DNA of 64,000 bases from DASZIT01 sp963819695 (GCA_963819695.1 CAWFXD010000001.1:1426001-1490000), one strand, 5' to 3'; shown: positions 13,927-23,194, counted from the first letter of the stretch. Made by a program: numbers and translations. The notes: generated by a model from the sequence alone, not told the origin.

Positions 13927-16900
13927 TCAACTCAGAATCGCGTTGGGACCCAGCAGCACCCTCAGCTCGCCGATGAGTCCGCGCCGGCTGTCCACCCGGA
14001 ACTCGGACGGCAGCCGGATGACTTTCTGCCCGACGTGGAGGAAGACCGGGGAGTCGCCCGGGTGCTCGGAGAGGAGCCGCTTCAGGGCGCTGACCGTGGT
14101 GTCGGTGAGGGCGTTGACCGGAAGCGAGATGCGGAGGTCGGTGGTGCCGTCGACGGCCAGGTTGGGACGCTGCACCTCCAGGCACACCAGCTTCACCTGA
14201 TCGTCCCGCATGTCGATCCGGCCCTTCACCAGCACGATGGCGTCGTCGTCGAGCAGGGCGCCGTACTCGCTCATGGTCTTGGGGAACACGAAGACATCGA
14301 TGGACGCCTGCAGGTCCTCGAGCACGAAGCTGGCCATCAGATCGCCCTTTTTGGTGTAGCGGCGGGAAAGCTCGGTGATGACCCCGCCGGCCAGGCGCAC
14401 CTGGCCTTCGTTCCCGTAGCTGCCGGGGCCGAAGCTGCCGTCGGCACCCATCGGCTCGAGGTCGGCGTTGCGGAGCTCGGCCAGGGTGCAGTCGGTGAGG
14501 CGGGAGAGCGACCCTTCCAGGCCCATCAGGGGGTGGTCGCTGATGTAGAGCCCGAGCATCTCCTTCTCGAAGGCGAGCCGTTGGCTCTTCTCGAACTCGA
14601 CATCGGGAATCGGGGTCCGGGTGTCGCCGAATCCGATGGTGAGTCCCTCGGACTCCTCTTCGAGCGAGGCGAACAGCGAGACCACCCCGGCGTCGTGTTG
14701 GCGCCGGCGCTCCACCGTGAGGTCGCAGATTTCCTCGAAGACCAGGCAGAGCCCGCGCCGCGGGTGGCCGAGGGAGTCGAAGGCCCCGGCTTTGATCAAC
14801 GACTCGATGGTCCGCTTGTTGAGCACCTGGGGGTCGACCCGCTGGCAGAAGTCGTAGAAGTCGACGAAGGGTCCGTTCTTTTCCCGTTCGGCCACGATGT
14901 GACCCACCAGGCCCTGTCCGACATTTCGGATGGCGGCCATCCCGAAGGTGATGTCGCCCAGCCCTCCCTCGCCCGATCCGTCCCGCCTCGAATAGTCGGC
15001 GGCGAAGTCGGAGAGCGAGCGGTTGACGTCGGGGACCAGCACCTGGATCCCGCGCGAGCGGCACTCGGCCAGGTACACCGCGGTCTTGTCCTTGGTGTCC
15101 TTCACCGAGGTGAGCAGGGCGGCCAGGTACTCGACCGGGTAGTGGGCTTTCAGCCACGCCGTCTGGTAGGCGATGTAGCCGTAGCCGTAGGCGTGGGACT
15201 TGTTGAAGGCGTAGTCGGCGAACGGTTCGATGATGTCGAACAGCTCGGTGCCGAGTTCCTTGGCGTAGCCCTGGGTCTCGCAGCCGATGACGAACTTCTC
15301 CCGCTCGGCGGCGATGAGCACCCGGTTCTTTTTGCCGCAGGCCTTGCGGAGGTTGTCCGCTTCCTCCAACGTGTAGCCCGCGAACTTCTGGGCCACCCGC
15401 ATGACCGACTCCTGGTACAGCATGAGCCCGTAGGTGTCGCCGAGGATCTCCTCCATGTCCGGGTGGAGGTAGGTCAGCGTCTTGCGGCCGTTCTTGAGCT
15501 CGGGGTAGTCCTTGTGCATGTTGGCGGCCATCGGCCCCGGCCGGTAGAGGGCCACCAACGCGGCCACGTCGTCGAAGCTGGTGGGGGCCAGAGAGCGCAT
15601 GGTCGAGCGCATCGCCGCGCCCTCCAGCTGGAACACCCCCATGGAGTCGCCCTTGCGCAACATGGCGAACGTCGGGTCGTCATCGAGGGGGATGCTGTCG
15701 ATGTCGGGCCGCTCCCCGGTGGAGATCTGGATGAGGTCGAGCGCCCGCTCGATCACCGACAGGTTGCGGAGGCCGAGGAAGTCCATCTTCAGCAGCCCGA
15801 GGTCCTCGACGCCGTGCATCTCGTACTGGGTGACGATCGGGGCGTCCTCGGGATTGTCGCTGTCCGGCTTGCGCTGGATGGGCACGTATTCGGTGAGGGG
15901 CTGGTCGGTGATGACCACCGCGGCGGCGTGGATACCGTCCTGGCGGCGGAGGCCCTCCAACCCCTTGGCCACGTCGATGACCTCTTTGGCCTCGGGGTCG
16001 GACTCGTACATGGTGCGGAGCTCGCCGGCGGCGTGGAAACCGTCCTCGAACCCCTCGGTCTTGGTCAGGCAGGCGCCCAACGGGGTGTCCCGGCCCATCA
16101 GCAACGGGGGCATCGCCTTGGCGATCTTGTCGCCGACCACGTAGGGCTTGCCCAGCACCCGGGCGGCGTCCCGCACCGCCGCCCGCGCCTTGATGGTCGA
16201 GAAGGTGACGATCTGGGCCACGTGGTCCGAGCCGTAGCGGTCGGCGGCGTACTTGATCATGTCGCCGCGATAGCGCTCGTCGAAGTCCATGTCGATGTCG
16301 GGCATCTGCGCCCGGCCGGGGTTGAGGAAGCGCTCGAACATCAGGTCGTAGCGGATGGGGTCGAGGTCGACGATCTTCAGGCAGTAGGCCACACAGCAAC
16401 CGGCGGCCGAACCCCGTCCCGGGCCGACCCGGATCCCGCGTGACCGGGCGAAGCGGATGAGGTCCCACACCACCAGGAAGTAGGCGGAGAAGCCCATGTC
16501 GCCGATGACCCCGAGCTCGTAGTCCAGCCGGTCGACGACGTCTGCGGGCAGGGGGTGGCCGTAGCGCTCCTTGGCCCCTTCCAGGCTCAGGTGGCGGAGG
16601 TACTGGGCGGACCGCACCTCGTAGGAGTCGCCGATGAACTCGTCGGGGACCGGGAACTGGGGCAGGCTCGGGTGACCGAACTCGATCTCCACGTTGGCCC
16701 GCTCGGCGATCAGCAGGGTGTTGTCACAGGCCTCGGGGAGCTCGTCGAACAGGTGGCGCATCTCCGCCGCCGACTTCAGGTAGTGCTCCTCCCCCTCGAA
16801 CTTGAAGCGTTTGGGGTCGGCGATCAGGGCGCCGGTCTGGACGCACAACAGGGCGTCGTGGGCCACGTGGTCTTCGCGGTGGGTGTAGTGGCTGTCGTTG

Positions 16901-17556
16901 GTGGCCAACAGCGGTGCCCCGATCCGCCGGGCGATCTCCACCAGCGCCGGGTTGGTCTTGGCCTGTTCGGGAAGCCCGTGATCCTGGAGCTCGACGAAGA
17001 GGTTGTCCTTGCCGAAGATGTCCTGGAGCCGGGCGGCCAGGCTCTCCGCCTTCACCTGATCGTTGGCCAGCAGGGCCTGGAGGACGACCCCGCCCAGGCA
17101 TCCGGTGGTGGCGATGAGGCCGGAGTGATGCCGTTCGAGGAGCTCCCAGTCGACCCGGGGTTTGTAGTAGTAGCCCTCGAGATAGGCGGCCGAGGACAGC
17201 TTCAACAAGTTCCGGTACCCGGCGGTGGTCTCGGCCAGCAGGGTGAGGTGGTAGTACAGCTTCTCCCCGCCGTCGACGTCGCCTCCGGTGTCGTCGACCT
17301 TGCCCCGCCGCACCGGCCGATCGAGCCGGGACTCGCCGGCCATGTACGCCTCGGTGCCGATGACCGGGTTGATGCCGGCCGCCCGGCAGGCGGCGTAGAA
17401 GTCGAGGACGCCGTACATGTTCCCGTGGTCGGTGATCCCGAGGGCCGGTTGGCCGTCCTCCACCGCCGCCTGCACCAGGTCATCGACCCGGGCGGCACCG
17501 TCGAGCATGGAGAACTCGGTGTGGGTGTGCAGGTGTGTGAACGACCGTGATGCCAC
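13927..17556 (-). CDS. dnaE: DNA polymerase III subunit alpha
   Basis: Replicative polymerase catalytic subunit of 1209 aa, the usual DnaE1 length. Domains in order: N-terminal PHP domain (THLHTHTEFSMLDGAARVDDLV), palm with the catalytic aspartates (MPDIDMDFDERYRGDM, near residue 420), fingers (PGRGSAAGCCVAYCL is the active-site loop), the TYGLMLYQESVMRVA and KSHAYGYGYIAYQTAWLKAHYP regions, helix-hairpin-helix, and a C-terminal OB fold (LAGGVITELSRRYTKKGDLMASFVLEDL). The start is GTG 17556; no ribosome binding site is strong, and an inverted-repeat cluster sits just upstream. A long plus-strand open frame inside it is a codon-bias shadow. Confidence 0.97.
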   Translation of the reverse strand: MASRSFTHLHTHTEFSMLDGAARVDDLVQAAVEDGQPALGITDHGNMYGVLDFYAACRAAGINPVIGTEAYMAGESRLDRPVRRGKVDDTGGDVDGGEKLYYHLTLLAETTAGYRNLLKLSSAAYLEGYYYKPRVDWELLERHHSGLIATTGCLGGVVLQALLANDQVKAESLAARLQDIFGKDNLFVELQDHGLPEQAKTNPALVEIARRIGAPLLATNDSHYTHREDHVAHDALLCVQTGALIADPKRFKFEGEEHYLKSAAEMRHLFDELPEACDNTLLIAERANVEIEFGHPSLPQFPVPDEFIGDSYEVRSAQYLRHLSLEGAKERYGHPLPADVVDRLDYELGVIGDMGFSAYFLVVWDLIRFARSRGIRVGPGRGSAAGCCVAYCLKIVDLDPIRYDLMFERFLNPGRAQMPDIDMDFDERYRGDMIKYAADRYGSDHVAQIVTFSTIKARAAVRDAARVLGKPYVVGDKIAKAMPPLLMGRDTPLGACLTKTEGFEDGFHAAGELRTMYESDPEAKEVIDVAKGLEGLRRQDGIHAAAVVITDQPLTEYVPIQRKPDSDNPEDAPIVTQYEMHGVEDLGLLKMDFLGLRNLSVIERALDLIQISTGERPDIDSIPLDDDPTFAMLRKGDSMGVFQLEGAAMRSTMRSLAPTSFDDVAALVALYRPGPMAANMHKDYPELKNGRKTLTYLHPDMEEILGDTYGLMLYQESVMRVAQKFAGYTLEEADNLRKACGKKNRVLIAAEREKFVIGCETQGYAKELGTELFDIIEPFADYAFNKSHAYGYGYIAYQTAWLKAHYPVEYLAALLTSVKDTKDKTAVYLAECRSRGIQVLVPDVNRSLSDFAADYSRRDGSGEGGLGDITFGMAAIRNVGQGLVGHIVAEREKNGPFVDFYDFCQRVDPQVLNKRTIESLIKAGAFDSLGHPRRGLCLVFEEICDLTVERRRQHDAGVVSLFASLEEESEGLTIGFGDTRTPIPDVEFEKSQRLAFEKEMLGLYISDHPLMGLEGSLSRLTDCTLAELRNADLEPMGADGSFGPGSYGNEGQVRLAGGVITELSRRYTKKGDLMASFVLEDLQASIDVFVFPKTMSEYGALLDDDAIVLVKGRIDMRDDQVKLVCLEVQRPNLAVDGTTDLRISLPVNALTDTTVSALKRLLSEHPGDSPVFLHVGQKVIRLPSEFRVDSRRGLIGELRVLLGPNAILS

Positions 17557-17601
17557 GAACTGGCGCCTTTCTCGTCATGGCGACGCCAGCTGTCCCAGGT
17601 T

Positions 17602-17618
17602 CTCCACAGGCTGTGGAG
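17602..17618. promoter_or_regulatory. Inverted repeats with TCCACA cores upstream of dnaE
   Basis: CTCCACAG-G-CTGTGGAG is a perfect inverted repeat 46-62 nt before the dnaE start. Two related repeats follow, ACAGCTGT (17624-17631) and CCACACCTGTGG (about 17651-17662). TTCTCCACA at 17600-17608 differs by one base from the high-GC DnaA box TTGTCCACA. This may be a DnaA or repressor site controlling dnaE. The rest of the 17557-17823 gap holds no gene. Confidence 0.35.
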
Positions 17619-17823
17619 GAGTTACAGCTGTGTGATTCCGACCATATCACCACACCTGTGGGTGGACGTCGGCAATCGGAAGGCGCGAACCACCCCGATT
17701 ACCCTTCGGTGACCTCGGGCGGATCGCTTCCTCCGGGACGGTGGCCTCGCGGGCAACCTGACCGGGAGGACGGCAAGATCCGTCTCCCACCCCGACCGGG
17801 CGGGATCAGAGAACCGGGCGGGA

Positions 17824-18351
17824 TCAGAGATAGGTCCCGGGCCGGGAGACGGGTGCGCCGCCGTCGCCGGCCGGGAGCGCCTGCTGGCGCATCTCGTCGA
17901 GCTGGGCCCGGGCGGCCACCTGTTGGGCCACCAGGGTGGCCTGGATCCCGTGGAAGAGCCCCTCGAGCCAGCCCACCAGTTGGGCCTGGGCGATCCGCAA
18001 CTCGGCATCGGACGGGGTGGGGGAGTCGAAGGGGATCGACATCCGGTCGAGCTCGGCGGCCAGGTCGTCGGACAGACCGTCGGCCAGCTCGCGGACCGAC
18101 TGCTCGTAGATCTCCCGGAGTCGGACCCGGCTGTTTTCGTCCAACGGAGCTTGGCGGACCTCCTCGAGAAGCTGTTTGACCATGGATCCGATCCGGAGCA
18201 ACTTGGCCGGCTTCTCGATCGACTCGGTGCGCGGCTCTTCAGTGGTTTCGCCACCGGACGGCGTCTCCGCCGATGCGCCGTCGAGGCCGTCGACGACCTC
18301 GGGGGTGAGTGCCGGGGGATGCCCGGCCGGGGCGGTGGGGTTGTTGGCCAT
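17824..18351 (-). CDS. bpa: Bacterial proteasome activator Bpa/PafE (DUF2587)
   Basis: ATP-independent ring-forming activator of the actinobacterial 20S proteasome. The 175-aa product has a disordered N-terminus and the helical core KLLRIGSMVKQLLEEVRQAPLDENSRVRLREIYEQSVRELADGL, then SDAELRIAQAQLVGWLEGLFHGIQATLVAQQVAARAQLDEMR. This closely matches what I recall of the mycobacterial protein. It ends in GTYL, equivalent to the C-terminal GQYL that docks into the proteasome alpha ring. The ATG is 2 nt from the stop of the phosphodiesterase gene, so the two are probably co-transcribed. Implies a proteasome elsewhere in the genome. Confidence 0.93.
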   Translation of the reverse strand: MANNPTAPAGHPPALTPEVVDGLDGASAETPSGGETTEEPRTESIEKPAKLLRIGSMVKQLLEEVRQAPLDENSRVRLREIYEQSVRELADGLSDDLAAELDRMSIPFDSPTPSDAELRIAQAQLVGWLEGLFHGIQATLVAQQVAARAQLDEMRQQALPAGDGGAPVSRPGTYL

Positions 18352-18353
18352 GC

Positions 18354-19532
18354 TCAGATACTGCCACCGGCGATGGCCACCAGGGGAACCAGCATTTCGT
18401 CGGCGGTCAGCGACCCGTGCCGGGCGGCCAGGGTGCTTTCGCCGGCATCGGCGGGGTCGAGGAAGGCGACCGGCGCGTGGGGCATGAGGGCGACATCGCC
18501 CAGCCGTTCGATCACCCCATCCCGGAGGGGCCCGCCGAACCAACCCTCGTCGATGAGTTGGTCCCGGCCCATCACCCAGGTGGTGTCCCGGTAGCGCTCG
18601 GAGACGGTGGCCAGCAGGTCGTCGGCGGCGCCCGGACAGGCGTGGAGCCAGCGGAAGCGGCCTTCGCCGGATAGGAACCGGGTGGCGGCCATCACCTCCC
18701 GGCCCAGCAACTCGACATTGGCCCCGATGTCGATCTGCCCATGGTCGGCGCTGACCACCAACACCGCTCCCGGGCCCAGCCTGGAGGCGATGTCGCCCAC
18801 CAGCCGGTCGACCGCCCGCAGCTCGGCGTCGTAGTACGGGCCGAGCCCGTGCTCATGGGCCACCTTGTCGATGCCGTCGTAGTAGGCGTAGACGAACGGC
18901 TCCCCGGCCGAGACCAGGCGACCGACCTCGACGATGAGCGATGAGGTGACCTTGTAGCCGGCCAGCGGGGAGGCCCCGAGATGGGCGGCGGTGAACCCGG
19001 TGCCACCGAACTCGCCGCGGGAGACCACCGGTACCGGGCGGGATGCGCCCGGGAACGGCGGGTACGGCTGGTAGGTCGAAGCCGGCAACTCCTGGCGGGC
19101 GTCCCGCGGCCGGTTGATCCCAACCGTCCACCGAAGCGCGTTCATGATCTCGGCATCGGCGGTGGCCAACCGGTAGCCCAGGAGGCCGTGATCGGAGGGC
19201 GGGCGACCGGTGGCGATCGAGGTGAGCGCGCAGGCGGTGGTGGAGGGCGTCACCGAGGTGATCGATCGCTCGATGCCGGCGGCTCCGTTCAAGGTGGGCG
19301 CCAGTTGGCTCCGGGCGGTGAGCTGCTGCCAACCCAGACCGTCGACGATCAACAGGACGATCTGGCGCGCCTCGCGGGCCGGGGGCGGGAGCCAGTCCGG
19401 AGATCGGCCGGCTCCGCGGTTGCCGCCGGCGGAGCCGGAGAGGAGCGCCGGGACCAGGGTGGAAAGACAGGCGCCCTGGTAGTCGGGAAGGATCGGATCG
19501 GGCGATCCGGATGGCAGGGGTGCGTCGGGCAC
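18354..19532 (-). CDS. Nucleotide pyrophosphatase/phosphodiesterase, alkaline phosphatase superfamily
   Basis: 392-aa enzyme of the type I phosphodiesterase/NPP family. Metal-site signatures are visible in order: LLIVDGLGWQQL (first Asp), SVTPSTTACALTSIATGRPPSDHGLLGYRL (nucleophile Thr/Ser), YYDGIDKVAHEHG (Asp and His) and VVSADHGQ (Asp-His). No signal peptide is evident, so it may act in the cytoplasm on nucleotides or phosphonates. The substrate cannot be assigned. The GTG start is 8 nt downstream of a TACAGT box, consistent with a leaderless transcript continuing into bpa. Confidence 0.88.
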   Translation of the reverse strand: MPDAPLPSGSPDPILPDYQGACLSTLVPALLSGSAGGNRGAGRSPDWLPPPAREARQIVLLIVDGLGWQQLTARSQLAPTLNGAAGIERSITSVTPSTTACALTSIATGRPPSDHGLLGYRLATADAEIMNALRWTVGINRPRDARQELPASTYQPYPPFPGASRPVPVVSRGEFGGTGFTAAHLGASPLAGYKVTSSLIVEVGRLVSAGEPFVYAYYDGIDKVAHEHGLGPYYDAELRAVDRLVGDIASRLGPGAVLVVSADHGQIDIGANVELLGREVMAATRFLSGEGRFRWLHACPGAADDLLATVSERYRDTTWVMGRDQLIDEGWFGGPLRDGVIERLGDVALMPHAPVAFLDPADAGESTLAARHGSLTADEMLVPLVAIAGGSI

Positions 19533-19540
19533 GATCAGTG

Positions 19541-19546
19541 ACTGTA
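19541..19546 (-). promoter_or_regulatory. Leaderless -10 box (TACAGT) of the phosphodiesterase gene
   Basis: On the minus strand TACAGT ends 8 nt before the GTG start. The same hexamer precedes the aldehyde dehydrogenase gene at 6-nt spacing. Confidence 0.35.
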
Positions 19547-19565
19547 GGCCACCGGGCGAAACCGG

Positions 19566-20348
19566 TCAGTGCGGGTCGGACAGCAGCCGGACCTCAGAGA
19601 CCGTCACCGCCCGCCCGCCGATGATCACCCGGTCGCCGTCCAACCGCATGTGCACGGTGCCTCCCCGGGCCGACAGCTGGGCGCCGACCAGTTCCTGGCG
19701 CCCGGTCCGTCCCGACCAGAACGGAGCCAGGGTGCAGTGGGCCGAACCGGTGACCGGGTCCTCGGGGATCCCGACCCGGGGACCGAAGACCCGCGTCACG
19801 CAGTCCACACCGGGTTGGTCGGAGGCGGCGGTCACGATCACCGCCCGGGCATCCACCGTGGCCAGGGCGCCGAGATCCGGGGTCAGATTTCTCACCGTGT
19901 CGGCGTCGGCCGCCACCACCATCAGGTCGAAGGCGCCGGTGAGGACGTCGCCGTCGGTGCCCAGGGCGGCGAACAGACCGTGGGGTTCCGTGCTCGGGAC
20001 CGGCGGGTCGGCGGGGAAGTCCATGTCGATCGACCCGTCGCGGTTGACGGTGCAGGAGAGCACCCCGCTGCGGGTGTGGAACCGGCCTCCCCCCAGGAGG
20101 TGGGCGGTGGCCAGGGTGGCGTGCCCGCACATGGCCACCTCGGTGGTCGGGGTGAACCACCGGAGGTCGTAGTCTCCGTCGGGACGATCGAGGACGAAGG
20201 CCGTCTCCGACAGGTGCATCTCCGCGGCAACGTTCTGCATCCAGGTGTCCGGTGCGGGTCGATCGAGCCGGCACACCGCGGCCGGGTTCCCCGAGAACGG
20301 GCGATCGGTGAAGGCGTCGATGACGACGAGCTCGGTTGGCACCGTCAC
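19566..20348 (-). CDS. PhzF family isomerase/epimerase-like protein
   Basis: 260-aa member of the PhzF fold (diaminopimelate epimerase-like). Family segments: IDAFTDRPFSGNPAAVCRLD, MHLSETAFVLDRPDGDYDLRWFTPTTEVAMCGHATLATAHLL, and the C-terminal VGIPEDPVTGSAHCTLAPFWSGRTGR. Glu in LSETAFV corresponds to the catalytic acid of PhzF. No phenazine genes are present, so this is one of the many PhzF paralogues of unknown substrate. GTG 20348 is in a GTGA overlap with the gene upstream, the end of a three-gene coupled run with 20345-21130 and 21127-23187. Confidence 0.9.
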   Translation of the reverse strand: MTVPTELVVIDAFTDRPFSGNPAAVCRLDRPAPDTWMQNVAAEMHLSETAFVLDRPDGDYDLRWFTPTTEVAMCGHATLATAHLLGGGRFHTRSGVLSCTVNRDGSIDMDFPADPPVPSTEPHGLFAALGTDGDVLTGAFDLMVVAADADTVRNLTPDLGALATVDARAVIVTAASDQPGVDCVTRVFGPRVGIPEDPVTGSAHCTLAPFWSGRTGRQELVGAQLSARGGTVHMRLDGDRVIIGGRAVTVSEVRLLSDPH

Positions 20349-21130
20349 CCCCGGGGCAGCAGGGCCCGGATGGTCTTGTAGCAGTGTCCGTTGCGGGGGG
20401 TGCTGATGGACGCCACCAGGTAGTGGGGCTTGAACCCGAGCGCGGAGGCGAGCGCCTTTCCGTGCAGCCGGTCCCTTCGAGCCACATCGAGCGCCCGGTC
20501 GGCCCGGGGGTCCTCCACCGGTAGCCAGTTGTCGCTGCGTCCCCACCCGAACCGGATCCACACCGACCGTTCCCGCTCGCGGCGGAACAGGACCGGTCCC
20601 TTGGTGGGAACCAGGAGGGCCAACGAGGGTCGAAAACCCCGGAACTCCCAATACGGCGCCGACGTGCCCGGAAAGCCGAGCACGTGCTCTTCGAGCGGCG
20701 CGGCCAGCTGGTGGAGCAGCCGGCGGTTCCGACGCCCGTGGAAGGTGCCCAGGTGCCGGGGCAACCCGGAAACCGTCACCGCTTCGGGTTGGGCCAGATC
20801 GTCGCGTTCGGGCTCGTCGGCCAGCACCGCTTGGACCACGTCGAACGGAACCAGGTCGGGGAGATGCCCTTCGGGCCACCGGACCCGGGCCCGCACCAGC
20901 GTGCCTGATGCCAGGTCGACCCCGGTGGTGTCCTCCTCATGGCAGGACAGGACCAGGATGGTCAGCGAAGCGCCACCCGCCACCTCGATGCGCTCGCGGG
21001 TCTTGACCGCCCGCACCACGTTGCGGGCGGTGCCGCTGCGCGGGGTGCGGCCGGCGCGGGCCGGCTTCCGTTTCTTCGGCGGCATCGGCAGGCTGGGCAC
21101 GCCGGCCGGTGGCGGCAATCCGTTGCTCAC
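20345..21130 (-). CDS. Hypothetical protein between yyaL-like and phzF-like genes
   Basis: I do not recognise this 261-aa protein. It has a basic, Pro-rich N-terminus (PPKKRKPARAGRTPRSGTARNVVRAVKTRER), then a soluble mixed alpha/beta body rich in Arg and Trp, with no membrane helix and no obvious catalytic motif; a segment FRRERERSVWIRFGWGRSDNW is notable. GTG 21130 forms a GTGA overlap with the thioredoxin-domain gene, and its own stop forms a GTGA overlap with phzF. The three genes are thus translationally coupled and likely functionally linked. The N-terminal basic tail could bind nucleic acid, but that is inference. Confidence 0.75.
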   Translation of the reverse strand: MSNGLPPPAGVPSLPMPPKKRKPARAGRTPRSGTARNVVRAVKTRERIEVAGGASLTILVLSCHEEDTTGVDLASGTLVRARVRWPEGHLPDLVPFDVVQAVLADEPERDDLAQPEAVTVSGLPRHLGTFHGRRNRRLLHQLAAPLEEHVLGFPGTSAPYWEFRGFRPSLALLVPTKGPVLFRRERERSVWIRFGWGRSDNWLPVEDPRADRALDVARRDRLHGKALASALGFKPHYLVASISTPRNGHCYKTIRALLPRG

Positions 21131-23187
21131 GGGATGCTCGCCGTCAATTGCTTCGACAGTGACTCCGGATCGGCGGCGGGAAGCTGGCACGCGTAGTTGC
21201 GACATACATAGGCCAGGTCCGGGTCGCGCCCTTCCCACAACGGCGATGGGGTCGGCTCGCCCCAGGACAAGACCGCGTCAGGGATCCAGCGCCGGTGCGC
21301 CACCTCGACGAGGTCGGGACGGTCTCCGGTGACGACCACCTCGGTCATCCCCCGGCGCAGCATGTCGGCTGCCTCCACCGTGTAGGCGAACGCCGTCGGA
21401 TGGCGGACCAGCAACTCGCCGACCAGGTCGACGATCTCGGCCGCCGCCCGCCGGTAGCGCTCGGAGCCGGTGAGGGCCCCGAGCCGGACCAGCGCCAGGG
21501 CGGCCACCCCGTTGGCCGAGGGCGTGGCCCCGTCGAAGAGGTCCTTGGTCCTGACCAGTAACGCTTCCGCGTCGTGACCGGTGGTGAAGAATCCCCCGTC
21601 CTGGTCATCGTGAAACAATTCGACGAGGGCATCGGCGATCTCGACGGCCCGGGCCGTCCAGATCCCCCGCCCGGTCAACTCTCCCAACCGGGTGAAACAG
21701 TCGACCAGCCAGGCGTAGTCGGCGGCATAGGCGAGGTGCCGGGCGCCGCCATCGGATTGCCAGCTGCGAAGCCAGCGACCGTCGGGGTTTCGCCGGAGGT
21801 TGTCGTAGAGGAAGCTGCCGATGGCGACGGCAGACCGTTCCCAGTCCGGGTTGCCGGTGGCGGCGGCGGCCTCGGCCAGCGCCGAGGCGTACATGGCATT
21901 CCACTCCGTCAGCACCTTGTCATCGAGTCCGGGCCGGACCCGCAGGCGGCGGGCCTCGAACAGCAAACGGCGACCCGCCTCCACCTCGGACGGGCCCCCC
22001 AGGGGTGCGCCGACCGGGCGCCGGAGGATGGTGGCGCCGTCGAAATTCCCGGCAACGGTGATGTCGAACCAGCCGACCACCGCCTCGAGAATGGCCCGGG
22101 GATCCTCGCCGGGGCCGAGTGACCCGCCGCGGATCGCCGCGGCGGCCTGATCCGGGGTCCAGACGTAGAACCTTCCCTCGACCCCTTCGGAGTCGGCATC
22201 CTCGGCGGAGTACACCCCTCCCTCGGCGCTGGTGAGGTCGCGGGCAACGTAGTTCACGATGTCTTCGACCACCGCCAGGTAATCGGGCTTCCCGGTCGCC
22301 TGCCAGCCGTGCAGGTAGGCGCGCAGCAACCCGGCCTGGTCGTAGAGCATCTTCTCGAAGTGGGGGACGAGCCACTGATTGTCGGTCGAATACCGGGCGA
22401 ACCCCCCGCCCAGATGGTCGTGGATGCCGCCGGCGGCCATGGCGTCAAGGGTGGTGACGGCCATCGGCCGCGACGGGGCCGGGTCGTCCTCGGCCTGTCG
22501 GCGCCCGTGACAGAGGGCGATGTCGATGAGGGTGGGCTGCGGGAATTTCGGTGCCGGCCCGAAACCCCCCCACTGGCGGTCGAATCGGGTGGCCAACTCC
22601 TGGGTGGCGACCTCGAGAAGATCGACGCCGTCCTCCACGCCGTCCAACCAGCCGAGAGACGAGGCACGCGACTCCGGCCGGGAGATCACCGACCGGGAGG
22701 CAATGGCCTTCGAGAGCTCGTCCGCCTGTTCCTCCACCTCGTGGCGACGGTTGGTCCAGACGTCGGTCAACGCGGCCAGGACGGTCCGGAACGAGGGAGT
22801 GCCATGGCGGTCGTCGGGGGGAAAGTAGGTTCCGCCGAAGAACGGCCGCCGATCCGGGGTGAGGAACACGCTCATCGGCCAGCCGCCCGACCCGGTGATG
22901 GCCTGGACCGCTTCCATGTAGACGGCATCCACGTCGGGACGCTCCTCCCGGTCCACCTTCACGCTGACAAACGAGCCGTTGAGGGCCTCGGCGGTACCGG
23001 GATTCTCGAACGATTCGTGGGCCATGACGTGACACCAGTGGCAGGCCGAGTACCCGATGGAGAGAAAGACGGGCCGGTTCTCGTCCCGGGCCCGGTCGAA
23101 CGCCTCGTCGCCCCACGGATACCAGTCGACCGGATTGTCGGCGTGCTGGCGGAGGTAGGGAGAGGTCTCCCCGGCAAGGCGGTTCAC
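21127..23187 (-). CDS. YyaL/SSP411-like protein (thioredoxin fold plus glycosidase-like domain)
   Basis: 686-aa protein of the DUF255/YyaL family, usual in length. The N-terminus has the diagnostic PYLRQHADNPVDWYPWGDEAF and a thioredoxin-like Cys49-His-Trp-Cys52 site (SACHWCHVMAHESFEN), then KVDREERPDVD. A long alpha/alpha-barrel part follows (GGIHDHLGGGFARYSTDNQWLVPHFEKMLYDQAGLLRAYL, DDKVLTEWNAMYASALAEA). The physiological substrate of the family is unknown. GTG start follows a TAGCAT box at 7 nt. First gene of a coupled run with the unknown protein and the PhzF homologue. Confidence 0.93.
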   Translation of the reverse strand: MNRLAGETSPYLRQHADNPVDWYPWGDEAFDRARDENRPVFLSIGYSACHWCHVMAHESFENPGTAEALNGSFVSVKVDREERPDVDAVYMEAVQAITGSGGWPMSVFLTPDRRPFFGGTYFPPDDRHGTPSFRTVLAALTDVWTNRRHEVEEQADELSKAIASRSVISRPESRASSLGWLDGVEDGVDLLEVATQELATRFDRQWGGFGPAPKFPQPTLIDIALCHGRRQAEDDPAPSRPMAVTTLDAMAAGGIHDHLGGGFARYSTDNQWLVPHFEKMLYDQAGLLRAYLHGWQATGKPDYLAVVEDIVNYVARDLTSAEGGVYSAEDADSEGVEGRFYVWTPDQAAAAIRGGSLGPGEDPRAILEAVVGWFDITVAGNFDGATILRRPVGAPLGGPSEVEAGRRLLFEARRLRVRPGLDDKVLTEWNAMYASALAEAAAATGNPDWERSAVAIGSFLYDNLRRNPDGRWLRSWQSDGGARHLAYAADYAWLVDCFTRLGELTGRGIWTARAVEIADALVELFHDDQDGGFFTTGHDAEALLVRTKDLFDGATPSANGVAALALVRLGALTGSERYRRAAAEIVDLVGELLVRHPTAFAYTVEAADMLRRGMTEVVVTGDRPDLVEVAHRRWIPDAVLSWGEPTPSPLWEGRDPDLAYVCRNYACQLPAADPESLSKQLTASIP

Positions 23188-23194
23188 CCCGTCG

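Noticed and set aside
13699..16443. A 914-codon plus-strand open frame opposite dnaE
   Set aside because: High-GC codon bias keeps the antisense frame open; composition is Gly/Val/His-rich with no family resemblance, and dnaE is complete on the other strand.
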